64,000 nt of DNA from Dromaius novaehollandiae (GCF_036370855.1 NC_088105.1:11661619-11725618), one strand, 5' to 3'; positions 34,501 through 48,269 are shown, counted from the first letter of the stretch. Program-made: numbers and translations. Notes: generated by a model not told the origin, from the sequence alone.

Positions 34501-36573
34501 GGCAAAATACTGGACTTAGTGAATGAGGAACCGAGTAGACACAGCTATAGGGGAATTCAGGACAATGCAGCTGGACTCTGTCTCTCTGCAGTTCAATCAT
34601 GCACCTACCAACATGTCCTGCCAATACTCCTCAGTCTTAACCTGCAGCTCTTCCATTTAATTCAGTCCTGGCTCCTGGTATAGCCTCATTTGTAGCAGAC
34701 ACCTGCTCTTTTAGCCTTGGTGGCTGCCCATGAATGGAGAAATGTACATAGTGTTGAACAGAGTAGCAGCTGTGGTTGTGTAGTAGTGATGGTCTAAAGA
34801 CAAGCAGGGCATGGTCTTGTAGGGTGGTGTGATCCCTGTTCTGTCAGCAGGTCTGGGGGAATGGGATGGGACAGCACAAGACATGGTTTTGGGTAGTGTG
34901 GCCCTACTGAGAGTTAGATGCTATAGGAAGGGAAAATATAGAGGAGCAATTCCAATGCCTGTGTTGAGGTGGGCTGTAGAGTATTTTCTAACAGTGGAAC
35001 GAGGGAGACTGTATGCCACAGCCCTTCCTCACCACACAATAGAACTGAAACCTCTTTGCATGTGTGCTCTGCAGGTGAGTGTCTGCCCTCACAGTGATCA
35101 TGGAAAAGAAGAAACGGGGAGCAAACTGTCTGGGTGTATTGTTCTCAGAGTAGCTTGTGTGGTCACCATCTTAGTGGGATATTCATCTCTTTCTCTCCCC
35201 CTCGTTTATGTGATTGAAATAATCTGACCACATAATAGAGACTCTGCAGTCCCATCCCTGAGAAGAAAGTTGATAGGAGCAGGCCTCAGACCATGTTCTG
35301 TAACCTGGGGGTTAGAGTTTGCTGATCTATAGCTCTTACCCCATCCATCTCTGGGCTCATCCTTTCTTTAGGAGCTCAGGCTGTATGTCACTGTGCAGCA
35401 CTTGCTGGCTGCTTCAGGTGGGAAGACAGGCCCATGCCTTGTGATGCCATGTTCTGAAGGCCATTTTAAACAGGCTTCCTCTGCCTTGTCTCTCCTGAGA
35501 AAGATGACAACTGTTGTTTCTGATGGGACACATGCAGAGAGCCTGAGATGTGTTACCAGAAATTCTAGCATGTGCTGGATCAGTGTAGTGCTGCGCAGGC
35601 AGGAGCTCCTCTGATGGTTTCAAGCCTGTAGCTGACTTTGAGGGCAGCTTTGCTGATGAGCAGTACTTTCCAAACGGGCCATGTTCTGCTGGAATGGCTG
35701 CACATCAGGCATGCCTTGTGTGTGAACAAGTGGTGATTGTATGGGACCCTGGCTCAAACTTGGGCTGAGTAGCAGCACTGGAGGGAAACCCAGTTCAAAG
35801 CCTACTGAACTGCTTTTGGCTCTACTGGAGGTTAAACTACTGCTTCTGCACACAAGTGTACTTCAGCAGAGATGTATCTCCCCTTTCTGGGCGGGCATCT
35901 GGCTGGAGACATAGAGCTGCACTGTTGTAGCACCAGGCCTGAACCAGTAAGCCTAGCTGGTCCTGACCTGGCTTTGAGCATGTCTACACCAAACCCATTT
36001 TTGGCTTAAGAGATCTGGGTGAAAATGCTCAGCTCCTTGTTTGAATCCCTATAGTATCCCATTGGTGATAATTTGTTACACAGGTGAATCAGCATCTTAG
36101 GTCAGCTTTCCTTACTGCTTGAAAACACCTTGACTTTTAACTTCATTGTACCTCTCTAGAGAGGAAAAAAAAAGGTGAATGGGAACTTCCAGCAGAGATG
36201 ATGGACAGTTGTGCATTTGTACATGAGGATGGTGAAGCCATTCTACTGCACAGGCTTTTTTAGGTGGGACATCCATAGTAGCAACACTCTAGGAAGAGCT
36301 GAAAATGAACCTATTGTACATCATACAGCTCCACTGATTCAGTATTCACAGCACACTGAGATCCAGCGGTATGTTCCCAATTGGTTTATTATAGTCAATA
36401 CTTATTATTAATTTATATGAAATACATAAGGTCCGAATCTTCTGATGCTGTAAATCAATATATTTCACTCCCAAGACCTCTAGCCTATTCTCAGCAGAGC
36501 TGTAAGTCCTTAGTTAAAATTTTAGTCTTTTGACTAGACCTGTCAAATTAGTATGGACACCAATGTCTTTCAG

Positions 36574-36664
36574 AAACAGGTTCTACACTGGTCCTGCTAT
36601 TGCAGTACAGATGGAGAATCAAGAACCCAGCAGAAGGCACTATTTGGCTGGAAAGATGAGCCTG
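36574..36664 (+). CDS. Weak putative exon C
   Basis: Acceptor caatgtctttcag and a weak donor CCTG|gtgtga bound an open frame, KQVLHWSCYCSTDGESRTQQ then KALFGWKDEP. Phase 0 in and 1 out would follow exon 25570-25674. The frame also starts from an ATG at 36553 and runs 53 codons to a TAG. Product unrecognised; chance is the leading alternative. Confidence 0.17.
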
Positions 36665-39402
36665 GTGTGATTATTTTGGCAAACAACATGCAGCTAACCA
36701 ATACAGTCACACAAATGTAGCTGTCATGTGGACTGTTACCCATATTTGGGTGGACTGGTGTTGTGCCCCTTTTTCTTGGGAGCAGAACTCTGCTTTCAAA
36801 GCAGTGGAAGTGTAGAGAACACAGTGGTATCTAAATAACTTGCAACATCCTGTTATGTTACTGCACAAAAGGTCTGAGTTAATGATCCGATTGATTTACA
36901 ACTCAACTGCATGACAATAGAAATTAATATTCACTGATGAGTTAAACTGAAAGGCCTTGAATATTCTACTTTTTTTTTTCCTGTAATGGTTTTGTGTGTC
37001 AAATCTGTGGATGAGTTCACATACCTGTTCGTGGATCAGGGGGTGTCCAGGGATCAGTGGCATGTGATCCCCTTTTAGGTAGTTTCACATGAGATTGCTT
37101 GCACTGTATTTTCCAGGATAGCCCAAGTACTGTGCTGCTCTGAAAATGTTTCATAGTACCAGTAAATGAATAGATGGAAAAGGAGATTCCTGCTCAAAGA
37201 TGGCTTTATTTATGGGTAAGTATACAAGACTAGATTCTGCTCTCTTTCTTTTGATCTCTCCACATCCTCCCTTTTATTTTCCTGGTTTGCACCATTATAA
37301 AACCACACTGAGAGAGATGCTGTGGCTATTGCAGGAAGCAGGAAAAGGCTCCTTGCTTTAGTTACCCAGGCTGACTCTTAGCTAGAAAACAGACATAGCT
37401 TGTGAAAGCTGCTGATTGTGGCAAGTTCCCTCCCTGCAGCAGGAGGCTGTATGGAAGGGATTTTCTCTACCGGTTAGTCAAAAGGGGCTACTTAAACTGC
37501 ATGTTTAACCCAAAGAACTGTGGTGTTGATCATGTGCCAGATACATGGGTGGGTGTTGGCTGGTTAAGCGAGCAGTTCCTTGACACCTGCAAGAATGGCT
37601 TTGGATACCTTTTGCTTTTAAGGCTGTTTTCCTTCAGGCTGTGCTGAGCTCAGTTGACTAATGTCCTATGTTGTGGCTGAGGCAAGAGGTTGAACAATTC
37701 CCCATCAACTCTGGGCCATTGGGAGCTAAGAAGCCCCAGGAATGCAGAGTCCTTCCTCCTGCCTTGCACTGGAAGTGTCCTCTAGCAGAGTGAATGGGGG
37801 GATGAACCTGTCCAATCTCTTCGATCAGCTGCTCAGCATTAGCAGGGACCGGGTGAAGATGTCTTGTCAGTGAGCTGTACCACATGGAGCTCCTGGCCCT
37901 GCTTTCTACTTTCCAAGACCCCGAGCTTCAGCCCTGTCAGGTCTGTAACATCAGCAGGCTGTCTCTTCTCCACAGCTTCTCTCTTGCAGAGCCAGTACTC
38001 TTCCCAGAGCCTGCAAAACTCTTCTTTATTGTCTTAGCCCAATTTCCTTTGAAACTGCCATATGCTGTGAGTTTTAGGAGGGATTAAAAGCATGAGAAGT
38101 CTACACTTAAATCCCATGCAAAGGCAGGGACACGGCAGTTTGAGTGCCTACAGACAAAGAATAGAGAAATCTTTTCCCTACCTTTCTTCTGGGGCAGAGA
38201 GAAAGACTAATGCTCTGGCTAAGACTATGAGTGCCTCCTTCAGCAAGAATTTCTCCTAGTCAGAGGAAAAACGAGGGAAATTTCACTTGCTGCTTTGTCA
38301 CCATATTGGGTGATGCCCTGAGATGCTTCCAACACTTAGTAAGAAATAAATGAGGCCGCATGGAAGATGGTGGACTGCAAGGAAGGACCCAATGCTGCAG
38401 AGATGGAGTTGAGCCTCCTGCTGAGTAAACAATTCTTTCTGCACCAGCACTGGGGCTGTCCTGGCCATCAGGGAGATCTTTGCAGGACAGCCAGACAGAC
38501 AGGTGCTGTCTTCTGAATCAGTGTTGTGGCAGGTGATGGGTTGGGTTTGGGAATTAAACTGCTGATGGCTTTTCAAATTGGGAAAGACAGATTTCAGATG
38601 CCCCTGGGGAGTAGGACACACAGTGGACTTGGCCTATTCATAGTTTTTAGAGTAATGCTGAAATCCATAATGTTTCATGGCACCCTTTTCTGGATGGCTC
38701 AGTGCTAATGTGTGCTGGTCCTCAGTCCAGATCAGTGATGCTCTGTCTGGCACCAGGAGGTATGTCCTGGGTGGATCAGGATGGGGAGCAATGCCCTCGG
38801 GTCAGAATGCCTCCATCTGGGTGAGAAATAAGAGTCTATCTTTAACACCTATATTTCAGCTTCATTGCAAGAAGTGTCTCTACCAGGATGTGGGTATTTC
38901 TTACATATGCAAAGAGGCTCTGCGCACAATGCATATGCAGATCAAAATGGGAAGTATTTTCACCTGGAACACCTGATCTTTGATCCTGTAACTTTTACAG
39001 CCCTGTGCAGGGGCAGTTGCATCCCAGCATTGGGCTTATGTGTGAGGTAGGCCCTTTCTTCTTCTTTGAAGGGCCACTGTGAGTTTATCCTGCATTTAGA
39101 GAGTGCCTGACATCCTTTGTTGTCCTTCAACCACAGCTTACAAAGTGCATTGATGGAGATGGTTCTGAGAAGCAGGATCCAGAGGTCAATTAGTGAATGA
39201 GCAGGGATAAGAAAATGGAGGTTGAAAAAGAGTCAAAGATATTTACAGCCTGCGTGGCCTTCCCTCTCCTTGTGCTTTATTTTTAATGGCTTGCTGCTCT
39301 TTGTTTAATGAATATGTTGCTGAGTTATTGGAAGCACAAACTGCATCCAAAAGCAGGACACTTGGGGTTTATTATATTCATATAACTCAAAACCAGCCAA
39401 AT

Positions 39403-39451
<49 letters not shown>

Positions 39452-40859
39452 CTTCTCCACCTCATCTTTAAATCTTGCTGTGGGTTAGTGGTAGTGACAG
39501 GTGTGAGACTGACAGCATTGGAGATGGAGAAACTGTGTTTAGGTAATGACCCAGCTGCGAGCAGTGAGAACACACCTCTCCTCCCTGCCCCATGCTTGCT
39601 TTGCCTCTAACGGCCTCCTCTTGTGGCAGATCTGATCCTTGGCTGCCTGCTTGAGATTCTTGTCTTTGCTGCTGCTGCTTTTTGGCTGCTGTAATGCCTT
39701 TGGGAAACCGAATGTCTCTTTTCCATCCAGTTACCAGCACAGCATCATGCCAGTATGATCATCTGCTCTCATGTGACCTGAAAGAGGAGGCTGGCAGGCA
39801 GGTAGCCTTGGGTGTCTCAGCACAGAGTGCAAACTTGCAGCTCTGCAAAGTTTGGTTGGAACTGGAGCTCCCAGGGTGACTTTGTCTCCCCTCACTGTGG
39901 GAGATGAGTAGTCCTGCATTCATGCCAAGCCACTTCACTTTCATCCTGCACAATCAGGTTTCCTGTTGGTCACCTGCGAGGGCAAAGGAAGAGCCCTTGG
40001 AGGGTCCTTTGGCTTCTGGGTTTTTGTCTGGTGGAAGACTGGCTGTAGGAGGCATACTCTGGTGTTTTTTCTGGCATGAAAGGCTTTGGAGCACCTGGCT
40101 GGTGTCTTGCTCCTGTCCGTGGGTTTTTGGGGAGGGATTGACAGGCAGTGTTTTGCCCTCCTGTGCAGAGTGGGATTCCTTGGCTGCCTATGATCTGCTG
40201 GGTGTTTTCACGTAGTAAGTGTTCTTGCTATTGCAGAAGATGGAACGTTGGTGCAGTCCTTGGTATCCCCATCATCTTCCTGAAGCACAGCAACGTGTAA
40301 GGTTTGGTGTAGTGCTTTTGTTTTGGTTTTGTTTTTGTTTTTGTTTTTTGATCTTGTTATGAATTCTTATGTTTGGGGGAATTTTGGGTGTCCGCTGCAG
40401 GAAGAAGCACGCAAAACAGTTCTGAGTTGTCTTGTTACCTAAGCATCTCTGGGAGAGTTGCCACTGATTGTCAGGCTTGGTTGGGGTAATCTTTTCTGTG
40501 AAATGGCAGAGGGATATATTTGGCTTCTTTTGCCCTCTTTAGGGCAGTCTACATAGTCCTGTAGTCAGTTTGCCCTCTCTTGAGGGTATTCACTATGTGC
40601 TAGCACAGAGGTGGACATGGTAGCAAAGTGTGGGGCTGTTCTTGGAGCCACACTAGCTGCCTGACCCTGGGAATTCGTCTTGCAGCTACCCCACCTGTCT
40701 GGGAGTGTAATGCTAGTGGTCTTCAAAGACTGCTTTGTCCTCACAGGGTGAAAATGGGGTAGAGGAGAAAACCAGGGGGTAGGGAGATAATAACACAGAG
40801 AAAGAAAGGACCCCACCCTTAGCATGAAACAGCAGAGGTTTTCGTCTGGGTCCTGGTTA
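36665..40859. other. Unassigned sequence
   Basis: No recognised gene or interspersed repeat. A 91-nt segment 37976-38066 has a strong acceptor (gtctcttctccacag) and donor GCT|gtgagt with one protein-like frame (FSLAEPVLFPEPAKLFFIVL...), phase 2 in and 0 out; too weak to call a gene. T41 lies at 39406-39446 and a GTTTT-type tract at about 40317-40347. Confidence 0.45.
39406..39446. repeat. T41 homopolymer
   Basis: About 41 T. Read on the minus strand as A41, it has no AATAAA and no gene remnant upstream, so a retroposed tail is not supported. Confidence 0.9.
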
Positions 40860-41450
40860 ATGAGGGCATTTTGATCTACAATTGTTGACTGCAGAAAGAG
40901 CCTGCCTGATAAAGGGGGAAGGGACGTCCTGGGGGAGAGGGTCGCTGAATATGCATGGCCCCGGGTCTCTTTGTTTAGCTGATATCTGACTATATTTATT
41001 CTTCTAGATTACACATTCTGACTGCGGAACAAAGGGCTGGCAGGAGCTGCTCTCTTGTGCTTAATAATTTGAGTGAATTTACATTTCAATGCAGCCCTGC
41101 GCCACTTCCCACCCCCCATGGAAAGAGCAGAATTTCCCTGTTGTGGGGAGGGGGGGAGCAAAACTCCCACCCCAATGGCCAGGCTGGGAGATTTATTGAT
41201 ATTCCTCTCTGAATTCATTCCTAGAGAATCCAGTATGTGTGTGCGCAAGTGTGTGCCCACCCGCCAGATACAGAGATGTTTTTTTCCCTGCCACCCTACT
41301 CCATGACTTGTTCAGATAACGCTGTTTGCCCCACCTCCCTGCTGAGCAGTGTGATTCATCATCAAGTAATTAACCATCAGCAGTACAGAAAGTACCTGGC
41401 CTGGCAGAAGTGTGAAAACGTATCTGCACCTAACGGGGACTGGACGGAAG
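40860..41450. promoter_or_regulatory. Candidate conserved noncoding element
   Basis: Two motif-dense blocks, about 40860-41110 and 41300-41400. They contain TGTTTAGC (forkhead-like), GATTACACA, CTTAATAATTTGAG, and TGATTCATCATCAAGTAATT, which contains a TGATTCAT-type PBX site. Non-repetitive, without a supported exon. Inference from texture only. Confidence 0.25.
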
Positions 41451-44400
41451 ATTTCCACTTTGAGTGACACACAGGGAACTGCAAAGTGACAAAGACAGAG
41501 TTAGCCATTGCTAAAACTCCCAAACATACTCTGCTTTTTGTGTAATGTCCTTTGTACTCTACTATGGGCCTGAGGATGCAAAAAATCATTCTCTGAGTCA
41601 GAGTGGGGTCCCAGGGGATCCAGAGGTGGCAGTTTCTCACTGGCCTGTTTGACCTGGGTTTGGATCCTTTCCTGTAGCAGTTTCACAGTGAGGCTCATCT
41701 CTTGGCTCTGAGAAGTGAATGAAATGAATTTTCCTCTTGCGCTTTTCCTAGCTTATCTACAAGTGTGGTTTCATGTCCCTGAATAGGATCCTGGACCACA
41801 TTTGCATGAATGTTGTGTTAGCTGCAATGCCACTCTTCCCGAGTCATAGTCCTGGATTTTAATATTAGGACAGTTGCAGTGCCTTTATCCCACACCTTGT
41901 CCAACTGATGATGACCTTGCTGGCACACAGACTTTATGCACAGACAGTCCCAGCACTCTAGGCGGGGTTCCAGCCTCCAGTCACTAGTGCTCTGCATCGG
42001 CTAATAACAAGAAAAGTTCAATTAAAGCAACAGATCTTGCTTTGCTCTGTGTGCACACAAGTGTGTACCACCTGCTACAGAGGACATCTCTGCTTGTCTT
42101 AGGCCCCTTAAAAGATGGTTTGTGAGTTGGGAAGGGACATAACCCATGAGCATAGGACCCTGCTGGGCGGTGTCTGTGTGTCCAGGAGCGGATCGGGTCA
42201 CACTGTTCACCCATTTACTCCTCTCCTCTCTCATCCCATACGGTCTCACATAGTGCAACATGAGATGGACCCTTTGCTGCCCTCAAGACTGAGGAAGCAC
42301 CACATGTGAAAGGATCAGCCTCAAGCATGGCCAAGTCAAGCACCTACTGGCTCAGCAGGGACCAGCCTCATCCACTACAGGTGCGTGGCATCCACACTGG
42401 CTCTTTGGGCAGCCAGGGTACAGGTACTTCTGTTTTGAGTCTTTCTTGCAGTCTTGTTCCTCCTTGTGATCCTATGACAAGACTTGAGTGCAATGTGGGA
42501 GAGATGTGACTTTTTAGGCTGAGCTGCAGAATCTCTCCATGTGCAAGGGAAGCCTGTCTCTAGTCAGCCCCAGATGTGTGCCCAATATGCTTAACACATT
42601 TGGTTCAGGCCTGCCTTCCTTCCAACTTGAACTGTAAAGGAACTGGGAACTGGGATTTATGGCCAAGTTTCACCATCTCTATGTACAATGGCATGTTTCA
42701 AGCTCTGTGTGTGGATGTGCTTCCTATGTTGATTGGAGCAACAAGGCTGGATTCCTGGTTCCACAGAAAACGGTGTAATGGTGCTGACTTAACAAGTTGC
42801 CCTGCTTATAAAGTAAAAGCTCATGTGTGTGTGATGCTGCTGTTCCTTATATTACCCTTTCTAGATATACTTGTTTGGCGTTACAGGATGCAGGATATAA
42901 TGCTCAAGGAACATGGGTAGGACAAGGATGTTGTACTGGATCCCATAGAAGCACAACAGAGGGGGTTTCTTCCACCATGGAGCTAAAGTCTAAAGGGTGA
43001 AAGAGTGGGCAATTGTGAGAAATCCTGTCCAGACATCTGTTGGAATAGATAACTGTTTATTTTAATGGAGAAATGCATACATCTATTTTTTCACTGGTTT
43101 TGCACTGTGTGCATGCATAAACGTGGAAACAGATATACATATGTATGTTATATATCACACATATATACACAATCTGTAATATACATGAACACAATACAGC
43201 ATTAAATCATGTTTTTTATTTCTCTTAATTACCTAATTATATTGATTTTTATATTCTGTACATCTTGGTTTTATCTGAACTTTACAGAAGGTGTCAGCAA
43301 TACACATCTTGTCACATTCCATTTTCACACTAGCGCTGTTGCTGTATGAACCATTGCTAGAAATAAAACACGACTAGAATAGTCAACCATCTGTCTGGAA
43401 AGCACATGCGGTCCCAGATGGCAGTTTCTCTCTCGCTCGCTGGTAGCAAAGTCCTCTGTCTAAGGAACACAGCAGAAACGTGTAACAATTCAGAGGGGAT
43501 ATGTATAATGTGCAGCCCTCCCCCATGCTGGGATCAAGGGCCCCCCAGCAGAGGAAGAGGGAGGGAAACTTTGAGCACTGAGTCTGTTCCTAAGGGAGGC
43601 AGGTGTTCACCTCCTGCAGAGCATGGAGATCAGCCTTGAGAGCACTAACTGTCCAGCACCCCTCTCTGCCCCGACCTCTGCATGAATAGGGTTCCTCATC
43701 TAGTCTGTGTGCACTGGGTCACCCTTATGTGGAAAGAATGAATATCCCTTTGCAAGGGTCTAGCAGGGAGCAAGTGGAAGAGACTCAGCGGGATCTTGGC
43801 AAGTGAAGCTGAGGTGATAAGAAGGTCCATAAACTGTTCTCTCTGGCTTTGCAGGACAGTGCTTAGAGAAACACTAATTCTGTGACTCTGCTGGAGACCT
43901 GGGTGTTTGGTCTGCAGACAGCTTGATCAACAACGGACACTTGCAAACCTCAGAGGCTATCAAACCACCATCACAACCTGTGGCTCCAGCTTGCTCCCTC
44001 CTTCAGCCAAGGAATTGCTCTATTGCTCAGAGCGATTGCAGTGTGGCATCACTGCTCGCCCTTAGCCTGTGCCACTTGTTAAAGACTGAGAACATGGGAA
44101 TATGGGTTGTTTTCTGCCAACAGAGGTAAGTGGATGATGAAGCACTTGTAGCTAGCAAAGCATAGGCACTTCTGCTGGCTCCAGCCTCCAAGGGTTGCTT
44201 TCACTGATCAAAATGAGCAAAAAAAGAAAGAAAAAAAAAAACCTCAAGGATGTAAAAGCTATCAGAGTTAGTGGGAAACAATTAACTAAAGGAAGAACTA
44301 GTGAATATTCCCTTTGTGCTTTTTCCTCATGATTCTTGCTGGTGTCTGGGATCAAGGACTTGGTGAGAATGCAGCTTCATCATCCTTTGGACTCTTCATG

Positions 44401-45129
44401 CCTTCTTAGGTTTTGAATCTGGCCATCAGGAAGGATAAAGGATAACAACAGGTCTCTATGTAACTAATGAATCGGGAAGAAATCACAAAAGAATTACAGC
44501 ACTCCATGCTTTTGGGAGAGGCACCCAAAGCCACCTACCTCTTGGTTGCAGCTTTCACTCTAGCCCTCAGAAGAACTGAACAGTGATACTGTGAAATAAT
44601 GCTGTATTTCCTTGTCTCCTGACCATTTTTTCTTGCAGAAACACCCCCTCCAGTTTTCTAGAATGTCCTTGGAGCCTGCCTCCATGCCCAGAAAAATCTT
44701 TGCATCATCTACTGGCTTTTTAACCTTATGAAACCTGTCCCCATGTGTTATTTTTCTGCTGGGAGACTTGTGGATGTGATGTACTGCAGAGGTTGGCCTG
44801 ACTCCTTTTGTACAGGCAAAACAGCTGTATGGGCTCTGTGGAAACCTTCAGGAGACTGCAGCGTTTCACTTCAAAACCTGTCCTAAGCTGGGGTGTTCTC
44901 TGCCTGGAGATGAACCAGGCCTATCTGCCTTACCCCACTTGCCCTGTGCTTCTACAGAAGACTAGCTGCTGGAGCTGTCAGTTCCCAACTATCCCCTTTG
45001 CATCCACAGGGTGGAAAGGAAAGATGAGCCACTTCAAGCAAAGGTCCTGCTGAGACTGTGCAAAGAGTCAGGTTGTTTTGGAGGCAGGAGAAAAACAACT
45101 GCTCCTTCCTTCCTCTTGGAAATGATTTT
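41451..45129. other. Unassigned sequence, nothing recognised
   Basis: A segment 43855-44127 with a good acceptor (ctctggctttgcag) and donor AG|gtaagt could be a noncoding exon; its first part is stopped in the frame open later. An AT/CA-rich simple stretch lies at about 43128-43195. No coding gene supported. Confidence 0.45.
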
Positions 45130-45370
45130 GCCTTGGCCCAGCCTTTACAAAATGGAATTAGAAAGCCCTGCTGAGCATTGGGAGCTGGCGGGAGTCATCA
45201 TCCAGCCAATTCATCATAACAGGAGCTCAGTATCTAATAAGCAGGTAATAAATGCGCTAAGTGTCCACCTTTAACTTGCCTGTGTGCCTCCCCACAGAGG
45301 CAGACCCCGGGCTGCAGCTGCTGACGAGGAGACGTCACCATGCCTGATAAGCAGATGATGTCAGGCCTGC
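45130..45370. promoter_or_regulatory. Candidate conserved noncoding element
   Basis: Motif-dense block with AGCCAATTCATCATAA, TCTAATAAGCAGGTAATAAA, a cAMP-response-like GACGTCAC, and paired CTGATAAGCAG (GATA-type) sequence. No open frame of interest. Confidence 0.27.
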
Positions 45371-46859
45371 TGGAACGATAGCTGTCTGGCTTTTCTCTCC
45401 TGGCCACGAGCGTGGCAAGGGAGAGCACAAGCTCTGCAGCATTAGGGGAAGGCAAGGCCAGGGTAGGGGAAAATTGGGTTAGGGTGTAATAGCCTCATCT
45501 CATGTGAATCTGCCCTCGAGGTGGTAGGGCCTGTCTGAGTTGTACCTGCCATGGGGCAGGTTGTAAAAGGGAATGTGTAGGGTTTCACTTTGTTATGAAA
45601 AGCTTCACTTCTTCAGGTTGAGAGGCTAAAATTGTTATTTTTCCAGTGTTGTCTGAAATGCATGGGGCAACGAAAAAAGGATGCTAGAGGGGCTTAGGAA
45701 GCACAAGAACATGTTGAGTAGAGAAGCACAGGCTGATGCTCCCCCTGCTCTGAGAAGACAACTGTGGGGCAGAGTGTGCTTCCAAGAGCACCTGGGCCTA
45801 GGCATGGGGTCAGAGAAGCTCAAGGGAAGAGTTTGTGTCCTAGGTAACCTCCCCATCCTGCCTTCCCTGGCCTGTCTCAGTGAGTGGCTGTTCTTGCTGC
45901 TTGCTGGTGAACATGGGTGGGGAGAAGTGATCCTGGAGCAGGTGAGAGGTGCCATGCTTTGCTCCCCCACAGAAACAGGCACTCCTTTGACCACAGGGAA
46001 ATGCAGGTCCCGAACAGCAGCTCATGGGGGACACAGGGACCCGCAAGGGCCTTTTATATATCAGGAAGTGGGGACCAGGTCACCAGCACAATCTCTGGCA
46101 TGACTGGCACCAACCTTGGCAAGAGGAGAACAAGAGAAGGGCAGGAAAGGAGGACCTATTTACAACATCAAGGTGGGTGGAGCCTGCCAGGACATAAGCT
46201 CCGCCGCTACCAGGGAAGGCAGTGCCACAACCTGGGATTGACAGCACCCCATCCCAGCAGGAGCCCCTCTAGCATTGCTGGGGCTGTTCCCATGGGGGCT
46301 GCTGCTCTCCCGAGGTTCTGCTGGTCCATGTCTGCCCGGACTCCAAGCAGCTGCCAGTAAGAAGGTCGTTATCACGGGACCTCGCTCAGTAAAGCAGGGA
46401 AGCCCGTCCCTATTTGTCACTGAGCGTCAGGGCCTTGGAGGTGAATCAGATGCACTGTATTAATAGATCTAATCATCGCAAGCCTTGGTTGTGCCGTATG
46501 TAGCAATCTGTTTCCTGGCTGACAGTGTGCTCACTGCTGGCAGGAGGGAGAGGCGGAGGAAGAAGTATCGCCCGTCTACAGCTCCGCGGGGCAGAACCTT
46601 GAAGGTGGCTGAACTGAATTTTATTTCACGTGTTGGGTGGGTAAAAGCCTGGCTTCACAGTAGCTGATGGCAAATCTGCTAACAGGAATAGATCACATCC
46701 AGGCAGACTTTGGCTTTTGGTTTTTGGAAAACTTCCTGTGTTTTCAGGACAGGGGTTTCTTTTTTTCTTAGATATACTTGAGAAAGAGGTCTGCTTCTCC
46801 CCTTAGCCTGCCAGCACCCTCTTATTTTGCATTTGTCCTTCCTTGCTGGTAGATCTGTG
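45371..46859. other. GC-richer unassigned sequence
   Basis: Locally GC-rich, which explains overlapping frames of up to 147 codons on both strands (45635-46360). None has homology or splice context I can recognise. Confidence 0.5.
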
Positions 46860-47270
46860 CCACTGTTCGCTGGTGTTTCAGATCAGCCTGGGATCAATAG
46901 AGAGCACTCACTAGCATCATATTAATTGACTCTAATGTTTAAAGCCCTTGTGCTATTGATTGTAACAGTAACTTCAGTTGGAATTTGGGAAGCACTTACT
47001 TGAAGTCTAAAAAATGAGAAGAAAGCAGAACACTAGGTGATTGGATTGACTTCATTTCCAGCAGATTACACTGTAATAATTGCTTATGTCCAGTTTGCTT
47101 TCATTACTCATCTCTCTGATAAAAATACCAGGAATGCCTTCAAATTTCGATCTGCAGGATTACAGGGCCTGCTTGGAGCAAGCACCAGTGTATTGCTGGA
47201 CAGGAACAATATGAGAGACTTTATCTTAATAACAGGGAGAAGACACCCCCTTGCCCTGCTATTTGCCCCA
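46860..47270. promoter_or_regulatory. Candidate conserved noncoding element
   Basis: About 400 bp of balanced, non-repetitive sequence with TAATTGACT, CTATTGATTGTAAC, GTAATAATTGC and CTGATAAAAAT motifs, resembling developmental enhancers. An 83-codon frame (47037-47288) crosses it but lacks protein-like character. Confidence 0.32.
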
Positions 47271-47302
47271 TTTACATCCTTTCCTTAGCTTTCCTTCCTC
47301 TT

Positions 47303-47303
47303 A

Positions 47304-47335
<32 letters not shown>

Positions 47336-47339
47336 GGGG
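47303..47339. repeat. A25-G12 homopolymer junction
   Basis: About 25 A directly followed by about 12 G. Confidence 0.9.
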
Positions 47340-48269
47340 AGGGGACACAACAAAAATACCAATTACTGACTGAGGGCATGAATTCTTCATTCACCTCCTA
47401 TAATTCCTTACAAAGCTGAGAAGTAAGTAATGAAATGAGATTTCTTCAAAGAACAAATGCATGAGACAAGACTGCCTGAACCAAAAGTCTAGTGAGATGA
47501 GAGCATCGTCAAGGGCCTGATTTCAGGGTAAGGGAAGGACAGAGATGCTCTGGGATGAGGAGAGATGAGAAGGGACAGCTGGAGTTATGGCTGGAGGCTC
47601 ATCACACATGCTTGCTTTTGCTACCAGCCGGAGGTAACTCTTTCCCTCAGCATCTGCTGAGACTATAGGAGAGTGGTGAGATGGCCTAAGGGGTCAGAGC
47701 AGCCTTAGTGTTAACGTGAAGAGTTGTTGGGTTTTCCTGTTGTACAGCCTTCCTCTTGATTGCTCTTTGTGCGGGGCAAAGTATCCTGAGTGCACCAGGG
47801 CAGCTGTTCCTGCAGGTTGCAGGGGTACTTTGCCCATTAAACATCTTGGCTTGTTTTGCAGCACTTCTTTCTGTGTACCCCACGTGGGAAAACTGCTGAG
47901 GAAACCTTACAGGTGGGTCTGGAGAGCCAGGCTAACCATGAATGTCTTAATTGTGGCAGAACCGGGCTCTTCTTTCAGCATGGCTGCAGGGGTGGACAGC
48001 AAGAGGAGGGATGACTTTTCTTCTGGGCCCTCTGTGGAGGGAAGGAAGATGTAAGTTTGCTCAGCAAGGAGGAGAGATAGTATCCCATAGCAAGTTGAAA
48101 CGCAGTACTCCTCTTCCCTCAGCCACCCGAGTGGGAGGGAGAAGCCAGTGGGCCTAGGCACTCTTTGCAGAGGGGTCCTGCTGGCTCATGGCTCCAGGTT
48201 TGCTGGGATCTTGTCACCTTCTTCCACACCATGCTGGGGCTTACTAGGACTTTTGTTGTTTTTAATATG
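47340..48269. other. Unassigned sequence, nothing recognised
   Basis: No repeat or supported exon. A 112-codon frame at 47716-48054 is compositionally unremarkable and has no family. Confidence 0.5.

Larger units (their letters stand above)
31721..36552. other. Unassigned sequence with low-complexity tracts
   Basis: No recognised gene. T/G-rich low complexity at about 33700-33787 and A/C-rich low complexity at 34421-34500. A 132-codon frame at 34829-35227 starts without ATG context and matches nothing. A short segment 35372-35417 has exon-like ends (tttctttag ... gtggga) but is too short to judge. Confidence 0.5.

Noticed and set aside
34829..35227. 132-codon + strand frame ending after a CTGCAG|gtgagt donor
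   Set aside because: The frame runs through the donor and has no family likeness, signal peptide or partner exon.
38526..38708. Frame containing GLGLGIKLL, reminiscent of a PDZ carboxylate-binding loop
   Set aside because: The rest of the frame lacks PDZ strand pattern, it lies downstream of the PDZ-like exon, and no splice sites bound it.
45635..46360. Frames of 119-147 codons on both strands
   Set aside because: Local GC enrichment explains them; mutually overlapping and unrecognised.
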